Part shown: positions 18,090-26,417 of the stretch, one piece after another
Layout: each line of letters starts with the position of its first letter
Position numbering within the stretch: the first letter of the stretch is position 1
Assembly (NCBI RefSeq): GCF_003574655.1
Contig: NZ_QNUM01000001.1
Coordinates: 372,001 to 436,000, forward strand
DNA length: 64,000 nt
Reading direction: 5' to 3'
Source of the DNA: Cohaesibacter haloalkalitolerans
Lineage (GTDB): Bacteria > Pseudomonadota > Alphaproteobacteria > Rhizobiales > Cohaesibacteraceae
Notes under the pieces: model-generated
Database searches by the model: none
What the model saw: the letters and a program-made list of their open reading frames with translations, nothing else
Told to the model about the DNA's origin: nothing
Made by a program: the position numbers and the translations under genes

Positions 18090-18106
18090 TGCACATTGAT
18101 TGTGCG
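18090..18106. promoter_or_regulatory. NtrC-like binding box
   Basis: TGCACATTGATTGTGCG is a second 17-bp dyad (one mismatch in the last base), about 104 bp further upstream. Two spaced boxes would allow cooperative NtrC binding. Confidence 0.6.
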
Positions 18107-18148
18107 TTGGTACTAAATAATCCGCAGTTTTCCGGCGGAATCCCGCTT

Positions 18149-19012
18149 CTAGTCATCCATTTCCCGGATCAGACCCTCCTGTGCGGCCGAGGCCACCAGC
18201 GTGCCGTCTCGCTTGTAGAGGCTGCCGCGGTTGAAGCTGCGGGCTCCACCTGCCCACGGGCTGTCCTGACAATAGAGCAGCCATTCGTCGGCCCGGAAGT
18301 CACCATGGAACCACATTGCATGGTCAAGGCTTGCCGCGCTGATCGAGGTGCTGAAGACCGACAGACCATGGGCGAACAGCGATGTGTCCAGCAGCGTCAT
18401 GTCGGAGGCATAGGCGAGGGCGCATTTGTGGATCGCCGGGTCATCGGGCAGCTTGGACGTGGTGCGCACCCAGATATATTGCTGCGGCTCCAGCTTTGTA
18501 CGGGTCACATAATGCTCCATGCTGATCGGGCGCAGCTCAATGGGGCGCTCGCGGCGGAAATAGGCCTTGATGTTGTCTGGCGCCTTGGCGACATAGCTCT
18601 CGAAAACCTCGGCCTCGGTGGGCAGGTCTTCCGGGCCCGGAATGTCAGGCATCTCGATCTGGTGGGAGAAGCCTTCTTCCTTCTTGTGGAAAGAAGCGGC
18701 CATATTGAAGATGGCCTTGCCGTGCTGGATGGCCAGAACGCGCCGGGAGGAAAAGGAGCGACCGTCGCGCAGGTTGTCCACCTTGTAGATGATCGGGGTC
18801 TTGGGGTCGCCCGGGCGCATGAAATAGCAGTGCAGGGAATGGGCCCCGCGCTCGGGTGCGACCGTGCGGGAAGCGGCAACGAGCGCCTGACCGATAACCT
18901 GACCACCGAAAACACGCTGCCAGCCATCCTGTGGGCTCATGCCACGGAACAGATCTGTTTCCAGTGTTTCGAGATCGAGAATGTGGAGCAGGGTGTCAAT
19001 TGCGGAAGTCAT
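18149..19012 (-). CDS. tesB: acyl-CoA thioesterase II
   Basis: The protein has 287 residues with the double hot-dog fold of TesB, which hydrolyses acyl-CoA to free fatty acid and CoA in the cytoplasm. Recognisable parts are RVFGGQVIGQALVAA and LHCYFMRPGDP in the first half, and ASLDHAMWFH with the presumed catalytic Asp plus SLYKRDGTLVASAAQEGL with the Gln in the second. The length fits the family. It is divergent from the UbiH-like gene. Its 3' end borders the glnK regulatory region. Confidence 0.93.
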   Translation of the reverse strand: MTSAIDTLLHILDLETLETDLFRGMSPQDGWQRVFGGQVIGQALVAASRTVAPERGAHSLHCYFMRPGDPKTPIIYKVDNLRDGRSFSSRRVLAIQHGKAIFNMAASFHKKEEGFSHQIEMPDIPGPEDLPTEAEVFESYVAKAPDNIKAYFRRERPIELRPISMEHYVTRTKLEPQQYIWVRTTSKLPDDPAIHKCALAYASDMTLLDTSLFAHGLSVFSTSISAASLDHAMWFHGDFRADEWLLYCQDSPWAGGARSFNRGSLYKRDGTLVASAAQEGLIREMDD

Positions 19013-19267
19013 GAAAGGTCCTGAAAAAGTGACGTGAACAAATGGGGGAGGGAGTGCCTGCCGGGAAAGCGGCGACTCTGTTCAAATGCTTATAGCAAAC
19101 TCTCGAGAGACAAAAAAATCCTTTCTCTAGTCAGTTTGTCGAGATCTTCCGGTTTGATCTCACTATATAATGGAAACAGGGCGATGGCCGCGTTATGGTG
19201 CCGCGTCTTCAGCGAACAGGCGGCTTGAGGCAATGCTGCCAGAAAAAAGGCAAGAGGGGCGTAGACC

Positions 19268-20545
19268 ATGATTTCTCCACGACAGGCGGGCACAGCGGCG
19301 ACCGGGGCCAATGAGAACGGGATCCGACTGAAAGACCGCTATGATCTGGTTGTTGCCGGAGGTGGCTATGTCGGACTGTCTCTGGCCCTTGCGGTGCGTC
19401 AGGCCGGGGCGCTGTCGGTGCTGGTGGTGGAGCCGCAGGCAACAGAGGCCATGCGTCGCGATGAGCGCGCCTCTGCCATCGCGTCTGCGGCTACGCGTAT
19501 GCTGCGCGGACTTGGCGTCTGGGACGGGATCGCGCCCGAAGCCGAGCCCATTCGCAAGATGCTGGTTACGGACAGCAAGCTCAAGGATATCGTCCGTCCG
19601 GCGTTGCTGACCTTTGAAGGGGACACCGGGGACGGTGAGCCCTTTGCCTATATGGTACCCAACGGCACGATGGTCGGTGCCCTCGGGGATGCCGCCAGAG
19701 CCATCGGTGTCGACATTCTGGAAGGGGACAGTGTCAAGGATTTCATTGTTGATGGCGCAGCCGCTTCCCTCAAGCTTCAGTCGGGGGCGTCGGTGGAGGC
19801 CAGCCTACTTGTGGCCGCTGACGGGGTTCGCTCCCGTCTGAGGGATCTTGCCGGCATCTCCACCAACCGGTTTGATTATGATCAGGTCGGCATTGTCACC
19901 ACGGTCGAACATGAGCGGCCGCACGAAGGCTGTGCGGTGGAGCATTTTCTGCCCTCCGGCCCGTTTGCCATTCTGCCGCTCAAGGGCAACCGCTCTTCCC
20001 TCGTCTGGAATGAGCGCAAGGATGATGCAAGACGGCTTCTGGCAATGGATGAGTTCACTTTCGGGCTTGAACTCGAACGCCGCTTTGGCAAGCAGCTCGG
20101 CGCGCTCACCGAGAAGGGGCCGCGCAAGGGCTTCCCCCTCGGCATGGTGCTGGCCCGCTCCTATGTGGCGCCGCGCTTTGCTCTTGTCGGCGATGCAGCC
20201 CATGGTATCCACCCGATTGCCGGGCAGGGGCTCAATCTCGGTTTCAAGGATGTGGCTTCTCTTGCGGAGGTCATCGTGGAGGCGGCGCGCCTCGGTCAGG
20301 ACATCGGCTCGCTCACTGTGCTTGAACGTTATCAGTCCTGGCGTCGGTTCGATGTGGTGCAGATGGGAGTGACCTGCGACCTGCTCAACAGGCTGTTCTC
20401 GAACAACAGCAGCGTGCTGCGTCATGTCCGTGATTTCGGCCTAGGTGTTGTGGACCGCCTGCCGGGCATCAAGCGGATGCTCATTGAAGAGGCGGCCGGC
20501 AATCGCGGCGAGGTGCCAAGGCTTCTGCAGGGGGAAGTTCTCTAG
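19268..20545 (+). CDS. UbiH/UbiF/COQ6-family FAD-dependent hydroxylase (ubiquinone biosynthesis)
   Basis: The protein has 425 residues of the aromatic-ring hydroxylase group that adds hydroxyls to the ubiquinone ring. The FAD dinucleotide-binding motif is VVAGGGYVGLSLALA near the N-terminus, the middle DG motif is LLVAADGVRSRLR, and the FAD ribityl-binding segment is GDAAHGIHPIAGQGLNLGFKD. A start at 19268 leaves about 25 polar residues before the Rossmann fold; no earlier or clearly better start was found. The ring position hydroxylated cannot be told from sequence, so no symbol is given. It converges with the trm112 gene. Confidence 0.88.
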   Translation: MISPRQAGTAATGANENGIRLKDRYDLVVAGGGYVGLSLALAVRQAGALSVLVVEPQATEAMRRDERASAIASAATRMLRGLGVWDGIAPEAEPIRKMLVTDSKLKDIVRPALLTFEGDTGDGEPFAYMVPNGTMVGALGDAARAIGVDILEGDSVKDFIVDGAAASLKLQSGASVEASLLVAADGVRSRLRDLAGISTNRFDYDQVGIVTTVEHERPHEGCAVEHFLPSGPFAILPLKGNRSSLVWNERKDDARRLLAMDEFTFGLELERRFGKQLGALTEKGPRKGFPLGMVLARSYVAPRFALVGDAAHGIHPIAGQGLNLGFKDVASLAEVIVEAARLGQDIGSLTVLERYQSWRRFDVVQMGVTCDLLNRLFSNNSSVLRHVRDFGLGVVDRLPGIKRMLIEEAAGNRGEVPRLLQGEVL

Positions 20546-20595
20546 TCATAACTGGCCGGATGGGGCATTGAGCTGGCGTTAGCGTCTAGACGGTT

Positions 20596-20814
20596 TCAGT
20601 CGTCCAGTTTGCGGGCTTCGCTGGGGAGCATGATGGGGACGCCATCCCGGATCGGATAGGCGAGCCTTGCGGCATGGCTGATCAGCTCCTGGGCTTCGGC
20701 ATCATATTTGAGCGTGGTCTTGGTGAGCGGACAGACCAGAATCTCCAGAAGCTTCCGATCCACCGTGCCGGTTTTCTCGCTCTCTGCCTGTGTCGGGACC
20801 TCTTGCTCGCTCAT
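20596..20814 (-). CDS. Trm112 family (YcaR-like) small protein
   Basis: This small protein of 72 residues has the pattern [16 protein letters not shown] followed by [13 protein letters not shown], which defines the bacterial Trm112/YcaR family. Eukaryotic Trm112 activates methyltransferases; the bacterial role is unclear. I chose the ATG at 20814 over a TTG 12 bases upstream because that TTG is too close to its ribosome-binding site. The gene begins 19 bp after the LON-domain gene and is probably in its operon, an arrangement I recall as common in rhizobia. Confidence 0.85.
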   Translation of the reverse strand: MSEQEVPTQAESEKTGTVDRKLLEILVCPLTKTTLKYDAEAQELISHAARLAYPIRDGVPIMLPSEARKLDD

Positions 20815-20833
20815 TGTCCAGTCCAATCCTGTC

Positions 20834-21529
20834 TTACTGCAATGTTTGGGGCGTGTCGCTGCTTTCGCTTGCCAGATGCATCTCGGTCATGGCGATCAGG
20901 GTGTCCGCCCGCAAGGCCAAACTTTCCGCTTCCAGCAGCGCCTGCTTCTCGGCGATGCCATAAGGACTCATCATCGAAAGGGAGTTGACGAGAATCTCGT
21001 TGGAGGATTTTGCTATGCTCTCCCAGTCGGCTTCCATGTCGTTGGCGTCAAGGAAGGCACGGAATACGTCCAGCAAACCTTCCCGATCGACCTGATCTTC
21101 ACCAAGGCCCTCGATCAGGTCGTGGACGAACTCCTCACAATCGATCTCGGCCAGCCGGAACGGCAGGTCGGTCAGAATTTCCTTGACCACCCGGAAGCGG
21201 CAGATGCCGGTCAGGGTGACGAGCACCCGGCCATCGCCCGTTTCGCCGTAGGCCGTCACCCGGCCCAGACAGCCCACCTGCTGCAATTTGGGGGCATAGA
21301 GCTTCTCGGGGGCCTGATCGGTGTCGACCGCCTCTGCCTGCGGCTGAATGATGCCGATGATCCTGTCCTTGTGGATGGCATAATCGACCATCATCAGATA
21401 GCGTTCCTCGAAGATGTTCAACGGCATCTGGGTGCGCGGCAGCAACAGTGCTTCCTCAAGAGGAAACACCGGGATGATGGCCGGAATGTCTCTCGGGCTG
21501 TCATAATATGCGTTGCCTGCCTGAGCCAT
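20834..21529 (-). CDS. LON peptidase substrate-binding domain protein
   Basis: The protein has 231 residues that correspond to the N-terminal LON substrate-binding domain alone, without ATPase or protease domains. The start of the domain is [17 protein letters not shown] with [11 protein letters not shown] soon after, and [23 protein letters not shown] in the middle. Free-standing LON-N proteins may guide substrates or act independently; the function is unproven. The neighbours are cnoX upstream and trm112 downstream, all minus strand. Confidence 0.85.
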   Translation of the reverse strand: MAQAGNAYYDSPRDIPAIIPVFPLEEALLLPRTQMPLNIFEERYLMMVDYAIHKDRIIGIIQPQAEAVDTDQAPEKLYAPKLQQVGCLGRVTAYGETGDGRVLVTLTGICRFRVVKEILTDLPFRLAEIDCEEFVHDLIEGLGEDQVDREGLLDVFRAFLDANDMEADWESIAKSSNEILVNSLSMMSPYGIAEKQALLEAESLALRADTLIAMTEMHLASESSDTPQTLQ

Positions 21530-21644
21530 TGGATCTCCTTGTTATCGCCAGATCTGCTTCGAATTGTCTGTCATGTCAGCCTTTTCGAGTGAGGCTGGTG
21601 ATTGCCCCGCCTGCATGACAAGAGGGGCGACTGTTTGAATGTGC

Positions 21645-22649
21645 CTAGGCGAAGAGAATGGAAGACAACTGTCTGCGGCCGTAGACGCTGGACGGATCCA
21701 TCACGCCCCAGCTTTCGAAAAACTGCAGAAGCTGCTTGCGGGCGCCGTCTTCATTCCATTCGCGATCCCGCTTGATGATGGCGATCAGCTGGTCGACGGC
21801 CTCTTCCCTGCGGTTCTTGCCGTTGAGGGCGATGGCGAGGTCGAACTGGGCCTGATTGTCTTCCGGATTGGCGTCCAGCTTGGCCTGAAGCTCTGCCAGG
21901 TCGCCCAGATCGGCGCTCTGTTCTGCCAGTTCCAGGCTGGCCTTGAGGGCAATCACGTCCTTCTCGCCAAGGCTTTCCTCGGGCAGGCTGTCGAAGATGG
22001 CGCGGGCGCGGTCCACCTGTTCCAGTGCCAGTGCGCCATTGGCCAGCCCGACGATGGATGGGATGTGGTCGGGAACCTGCTGCAGGATGGCGGCGAAAAG
22101 CTGCACGGCTTCGGTGACATTGCCTGCCTTGAGCAGGTCTGTTGCCTGTTCACAGGCCTGATCAAGCGGATCTGCTTCCGGCTCGGTGCCATTCTTGTCG
22201 ATGAAGGCCTTGATCTGGCTGGCAGGCTGGGCACCCATGAAGCCGTCCACCGGGCGGCCATCCTTGAAGGCGACCACGGCCGGAACCGACTGGATACCCA
22301 TTTGCTGGGGGATCGCCGGGTGATCGTCGATGTTGAGCTTGACCAGCTTGACGCGGCCCTTGGCTTCGGCCACTGCCTTTTCGAGGGCAGGCGCCAGCTG
22401 TTTGCAGGGACCACACCACGGTGCCCAGAAATCGACCAGAATCGTCGTGCTTCTGGAGGCCTCGATGACGTCCTGCATGAATTCCTGCGTCGAGGTGTCC
22501 TTGATCAGCGGGCCGGTATCCTTTTGGGGTCTCGGGGCCAACTTCGGAGCGCTGGTTGGCACTGCGCCGAAGGATTGCGATCCGGAACCCTGCGTGGTGG
22601 TGTAGTTTGCGGACATGCCGCTTCCGTAGCCGTAGGTGTTGTTGCTCAT
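21645..22649 (-). CDS. cnoX: thioredoxin-fold co-chaperone CnoX/YbbN with TPR region
   Basis: The protein has 334 residues: a flexible Gly/Ser/Thr-rich N-terminus (1-45), a thioredoxin domain with the active site WCGPC at 78-82, then a helical TPR-like half to the C-terminus. The arrangement is that of CnoX (YbbN), which holds unfolding proteins under oxidative stress and hands them to GroEL. E. coli CnoX has a degenerate active site; the intact WCGPC here suggests oxidoreductase activity as well, as in alphaproteobacterial members. It is followed by the LON-N gene about 115 bp downstream. Confidence 0.88.
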   Translation of the reverse strand: MSNNTYGYGSGMSANYTTTQGSGSQSFGAVPTSAPKLAPRPQKDTGPLIKDTSTQEFMQDVIEASRSTTILVDFWAPWCGPCKQLAPALEKAVAEAKGRVKLVKLNIDDHPAIPQQMGIQSVPAVVAFKDGRPVDGFMGAQPASQIKAFIDKNGTEPEADPLDQACEQATDLLKAGNVTEAVQLFAAILQQVPDHIPSIVGLANGALALEQVDRARAIFDSLPEESLGEKDVIALKASLELAEQSADLGDLAELQAKLDANPEDNQAQFDLAIALNGKNRREEAVDQLIAIIKRDREWNEDGARKQLLQFFESWGVMDPSSVYGRRQLSSILFA

Positions 22650-22879
22650 TTGGACGGTCCTTTTTGTGTGGGACTGTGCCTGTCTTCAGGGTCTGGACAG
22701 TGTCAGGGTCATGGTAGCAAGGCCGGACTGCAAATCAGCTGCAGGCCTCGTGATTTGTCGCCATCAATATGGGATAGCAGCCCATTTTGTTCAATGCCCA
22801 ATTGGCTTGATAGGCCATTAACAGGGGGAACTTCGGGGGAACTGTGGTGCATAGGCGAGGCGGCGGGACGAATCGGCTG

Positions 22880-23398
22880 TTACCCGGCGTCCTTCTCCAG
22901 TGCCAATATGGTAGGCACATGGCCGGTGGCTTCCACAAAGCGCAACAGATCCTCGCTGGTAATGGCGGTGGTTGCCGTGTTTTCCAGCGGGTGGAAGTTG
23001 ACCAGCTCCTCTTTCATCAGATTGGCGTCAAGCACCAGATTGACGGCGTTGTTGTCCTTGTCGTTGATGAGGGCAAAGGGCGTGACCGAGCCGGGGCGGA
23101 CACCCAGATGCTCCCACAACAGATCGGCATTGCAGAAGCTGACGCGGCCGCAGTCATATTTGTGGTGAAAGCTCTTGAGGTCGACTTCGGTGTCGTTGAG
23201 GCAGACCACGAGCACCATCTTTCCCTTCTTGTCCTTCAGAAACAGATTCTTGGTATGACCACCCGGCAGGTGTTGCTTGATCTTGTGGCTTTCGCTGACG
23301 GTGAACACCGCCTCATGATCATAGGTTTTTGTTTCGATATTCAGGGAAACCAGAAAATCGAGCAGATCCTGACGGCTGCATTTGGGAGATGATGACAT
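22880..23398 (-). CDS. YbaK/ProX-type aminoacyl-tRNA deacylase domain protein
   Basis: The protein has 172 residues and the prolyl-tRNA synthetase-associated editing fold. The visible pattern is SLNIETKTYDHEAVFTVSES, GGHTKNLFLKDKKGKMVLVV and FALINDKDNNAVNLVLD, typical of the ProX/PrdX group that removes alanine from mischarged tRNA-Pro. The invariant Lys is in TKNLFLKD. I chose the ATG at 23398 because the extra N-terminus of longer versions is not family-like. It lies upstream of cnoX with a 230-bp gap, so it is probably its own transcription unit. Confidence 0.88.
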   Translation of the reverse strand: MSSSPKCSRQDLLDFLVSLNIETKTYDHEAVFTVSESHKIKQHLPGGHTKNLFLKDKKGKMVLVVCLNDTEVDLKSFHHKYDCGRVSFCNADLLWEHLGVRPGSVTPFALINDKDNNAVNLVLDANLMKEELVNFHPLENTATTAITSEDLLRFVEATGHVPTILALEKDAG

Positions 23399-23766
23399 TT
23401 TCTTCTTCTGGTGATGGGCTCTGGTGATTATGGAGGCGTGATCGGGAGCCACAATACCGCATTGCGAGGCTGTCGGGTGCCTTTTTAACAGCAGCGATGG
23501 ACGGCTGGCTCCTCATTGGTCTACCTGCTCATAGAGCGAAGCGATGGTCTAATCAAGGCAAAGCCTGATGTTTGTCCGGGGGTGGGCCCAGCGACTTTTT
23601 CACCGTTTGTGAAAAAAATGCACATCCAGTGGGAAAAAAACATTTTTTGTAATTTCCCTGTTGCAATTGCTCCTCAGGTCGTACATATAAGCACCCACAG
23701 ACGGCACGGAGCGCCGCAGCGACGCAGCAAGATGTTGCTAAAGGTTTGATAAACCTGACAAGTTTC
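23399..23766. other. intergenic region before tRNA-Gly
   Basis: This AT-rich stretch contains the tRNA promoter (23661-23689). No gene was found. Confidence 0.4.
23661..23689 (+). promoter_or_regulatory. promoter of tRNA-Gly
   Basis: A -35 element TTGCAA is followed after 17 bp by a -10 element CATATA. The predicted start lies about 70 bp before the tRNA, leaving a short 5' leader. Confidence 0.55.
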
Positions 23767-23841
23767 GCGGGTGTAGCTCAGGGGTAGAGCACAACCTTGC
23801 CAAGGTTGGGGTCGTGGGTTCGAATCCCATCGCCCGCTCCA
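23767..23841 (+). tRNA. tRNA-Gly (anticodon GCC)
   Basis: A full cloverleaf is visible. The acceptor arm GCGGGTG pairs with CGCCCGC (one G-U), the D arm holds GCTCAGGGGTAGAGC, the anticodon loop is TTGCCAA with GCC at 23799-23801, and the T arm contains GGTTCGAATCC. The CCA end is encoded. A strong terminator follows five bases later. Confidence 0.95.
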
Positions 23842-23845
23842 TTAT

Positions 23846-23876
23846 AAAAGGCTGCAACTTCGGTTGCGGCCTTTTT
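23846..23876 (+). terminator. terminator of tRNA-Gly
   Basis: AAAAGGCTGCAAC pairs with GTTGCGGCCTTTT around a TTCG tetraloop and ends in a T run, directly after the tRNA. Confidence 0.9.
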
Positions 23877-24132
23877 GCTTTTCAGGGCCGGTTTTCTGCC
23901 GCCGATTGCGGGGCTCTACCGCTTTGGAGCCGTCCTTCTTTTCTCTTGGCTTTCGTGCCGATTTGTTTGTTCGCTGAACCGGATTTTTTGGTACTGCGCC
24001 ATATGCTGGCTGTGCTGGCTGAGCAATCTGCTTTTGTTGCATTTTTTTACGCAAATTTCCCAAGTCTTAAGGTGTTTTGGTTAGGTTCGCTGCAATCCCC
24101 ATTTCTGCCAGACGTGAACCGGAGGGTACCAG

Positions 24133-25260
24133 ATGACAAAGAAACCGGACAGATTTCTTGCATTGGACAGTTGGCGCGGGCTGTGTGCCTGCGCTGTCGC
24201 TCTCTATCATTTTGGCGCTGTCAGCCATCTGCAATCCTTCGGGCTGATACGGGCATCCTATCTGTTTGTTGACTTCTTCTTTGTCCTCAGTGGCTTTGTC
24301 ATCGCTGCCAACTATCGTGACCGGTTGGCGGAAGGCTTTGGCATTGGCCGGTTCATGATGTTGCGCTTTGGCCGGGTCTATCCGCTGCATTTCTTCATGA
24401 TTCTGCCCTTCATTTTCATTGATGCCGCCAAGGACGGGTTGGGGCCGCAGCTCTGGCAGGCGATATCAACAAATGTGTTGTTGATTCACGGGCTCGGCGT
24501 GAATGATGCGCTGTGGCTGAATTTCCCCAGCTGGTCGATCAGCACCGAATTTGCTGCCTATGTGGTGTTCGCGCTGATCATCCCCTATGTGGGGCCTGCC
24601 CTGTGGCCGTGGCTGATCGCGGTGGTTGCCGGGCCGTTGATTCTGGGGCTGGTGAGCCCGGAGGGGATGAACTCGACCTTCGATTATGGTTTCGTGCGCT
24701 GCCTTGAAGGTTTTGCCCTCGGGGTCATCTGCTTCCGGCTGCGAGAGGAATGGCCCGCAATGACCGAGAGGCTGGGTGTTGTTGCCGACAGCCTGATCGA
24801 GATCGGCATCGTGCTGTTGATCGGCGGGTATCTCACGGTATTCTGGCTCACTCCATCCTATTTCCTCGTGGTGCCATTTATGTTCGCCGTTGCCGTGCTG
24901 GTCTTTTCCCGCGAGGCCGGGTTGCTCAGCAGGCTGCTGTTGCTGCGGCCCTTCCTGCTGCTGGGAACGCTCTCCTATTCCATCTATATGGTGCATGCAC
25001 TGGTGCGCGCAGTGGCGCGGGCTGTCGCCATGGTGCTTGAGCATTTCTTCCATGTGACCCTGTTCGGGGACATGCAGCTTGAGCCGTCGGCTGTCTCCGG
25101 CAAGCTGTTGTCCCTGTCGGGCAATCTGTGGCTGGGCGACCTGTTGCAGCTGTTCCTGCTGGCCGTGGCGATCGGGCTTGCCGCCTTCACCTATCGGTTC
25201 ATCGAGGAACCCGGCCGTAACTGGAGCCGCAATCTGGCCCGCCGGGCGCGCACAGCCTGA
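24133..25260 (+). CDS. acyltransferase 3 family membrane protein (OafA/YrhL-like)
   Basis: This membrane protein of 375 residues has about ten hydrophobic segments. The N-terminus carries the acyltransferase-3 marks: LDSWRGLCACAVALYHFGA with the conserved His, then LFVDFFFVLSGFVIAANY. A late RFIEEPGR motif also fits the family. Such enzymes move acetyl or other acyl groups onto sugars of cell-surface polymers or lipids. GGAGGG precedes the start. No polysaccharide genes are nearby, so the acceptor is unknown. It converges with the transglutaminase gene, 72 bp apart. Confidence 0.9.
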   Translation: MTKKPDRFLALDSWRGLCACAVALYHFGAVSHLQSFGLIRASYLFVDFFFVLSGFVIAANYRDRLAEGFGIGRFMMLRFGRVYPLHFFMILPFIFIDAAKDGLGPQLWQAISTNVLLIHGLGVNDALWLNFPSWSISTEFAAYVVFALIIPYVGPALWPWLIAVVAGPLILGLVSPEGMNSTFDYGFVRCLEGFALGVICFRLREEWPAMTERLGVVADSLIEIGIVLLIGGYLTVFWLTPSYFLVVPFMFAVAVLVFSREAGLLSRLLLLRPFLLLGTLSYSIYMVHALVRAVARAVAMVLEHFFHVTLFGDMQLEPSAVSGKLLSLSGNLWLGDLLQLFLLAVAIGLAAFTYRFIEEPGRNWSRNLARRARTA

Positions 25261-25332
25261 AGACCGGCGCTTGGCTTTCCCTTTTGTCGTCGTGATGAGG
25301 TCTGGTTCCGGCAGCTCTGGCAGACTGTCAGG

Positions 25333-26394
25333 TCAATAGGTTCTGTCGGCTGGCAGTGGATCGCCTGGCAGGATCTGGTCAGAGGATTGCGACTGGGATT
25401 GCTCCTGCGCATGGATTGGCGTGGAGCGCTGGGAGAGGGCCTGAGGCTTCAGGGTGTCCTTTTCCAGCATCACGATGCCCGGATTGGTTTGGCTGGAAAT
25501 GGACTGGCCGATCTCGTTGCCATCCTTGTCGATGGGCATGACGTCGACGGAGACATTCACAAAGTGGTTGCCACCGCCAAGGATGATGCCGGAAATGGGG
25601 CTGACGTCGCCAAAGTCCCTGCCGATCGACAGGGTGACATGTTCCTCCGCAATGACCTTGTTGTTGGTCGGGTCAAAGTCGATCCAGCCCGCTTCCGGAC
25701 ACCAGACCGAGATCCAGGCATGGGATGCATCGGCACCGACCAGCCGTGGCTGACCCTTCGGAGGGTAGGTGCGTAGATAGCCCGAAACATAGCGTGCAGG
25801 CAAACCGAGGGCGCGCAGACAGGCGAGCTGGAAATGGGCGAAATCCTGACAGACCCCGCTTTTCATCTCGAATACCTGACTGATCGGCGTGAAGATGTCG
25901 GTGACGGTGCTGTCATACTCGAAATCATTGAAGATCCGGCTGGTCAGCTCCATGACCCCTTCCATCAGCGGTCGCCCCGGAGGGAAGGACTGGGCACCAT
26001 AGGCCGCGATTTCGGACGTCGGATTGGTGAAATTCGAATAGCAGCTGAATTCGGCCTGATCCACATGATTGCGGTCAAACATCATGTCGCGGACGGTTTC
26101 CCATGCGGCCGTTGACTGCTTGAGCAGCGCGGTCTGGTCCCGCGTCACGGTGACAACGGTTACCGCATTGATGGACAACAGCGTGTGGTCTTCTTCCAGT
26201 GTCAGATGAATTGTCGAATTGCCGAAATAGTCCGTGAAGTCCCTGCGGTGAGCAGGCCTTGGTGTGATCAGCAGGTCGTGATCCTCGATAAACTGCCCAT
26301 CGACCTGACAGGGGGTCAGATGCACCAGATGGTTCGACTGGGCGACCGGTGTCGAGTAGCGGTATTCGGTCTTATGAGCTATGCGATAGCGCAT
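25333..26394 (-). CDS. transglutaminase-like protease, short form (second module)
   Basis: The protein has 353 residues. An N-terminal beta domain (RIAHKTEYRY...) of the type found before bacterial transglutaminase cores is followed by the papain-like core with Cys182 in GVCQDFAHF, His225 in DASHAWISV and Asp241 in DFDPTNN. All three catalytic residues are present. The family hydrolyses or transfers at isopeptide or peptide bonds. The C-terminal tail is rich in Gln and Ser (QEQSQSQSS). It is the last gene of the five-gene run and lies 24 bp after the ATP-grasp/alpha-E fusion gene, so it is surely co-transcribed. I chose the ATG at 26394 (MRYRIAHKTE), the usual family start. Confidence 0.9.
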   Translation of the reverse strand: MRYRIAHKTEYRYSTPVAQSNHLVHLTPCQVDGQFIEDHDLLITPRPAHRRDFTDYFGNSTIHLTLEEDHTLLSINAVTVVTVTRDQTALLKQSTAAWETVRDMMFDRNHVDQAEFSCYSNFTNPTSEIAAYGAQSFPPGRPLMEGVMELTSRIFNDFEYDSTVTDIFTPISQVFEMKSGVCQDFAHFQLACLRALGLPARYVSGYLRTYPPKGQPRLVGADASHAWISVWCPEAGWIDFDPTNNKVIAEEHVTLSIGRDFGDVSPISGIILGGGNHFVNVSVDVMPIDKDGNEIGQSISSQTNPGIVMLEKDTLKPQALSQRSTPIHAQEQSQSQSSDQILPGDPLPADRTY

Positions 26395-26417
26395 GATTGG
26401 GAAACCTTCCTGTCCGG

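Noticed and set aside
17873-18106. Possible control of tesB by the NtrC-like boxes
   Set aside because: tesB reads towards these sites and ends before them, so they lie downstream of it; they fit glnK-amtB instead.
21639-23168. Plus-strand open frame of 509 codons opposite cnoX and the editing-domain gene
   Set aside because: It spans two clear genes and the gap between them and lacks any motif.
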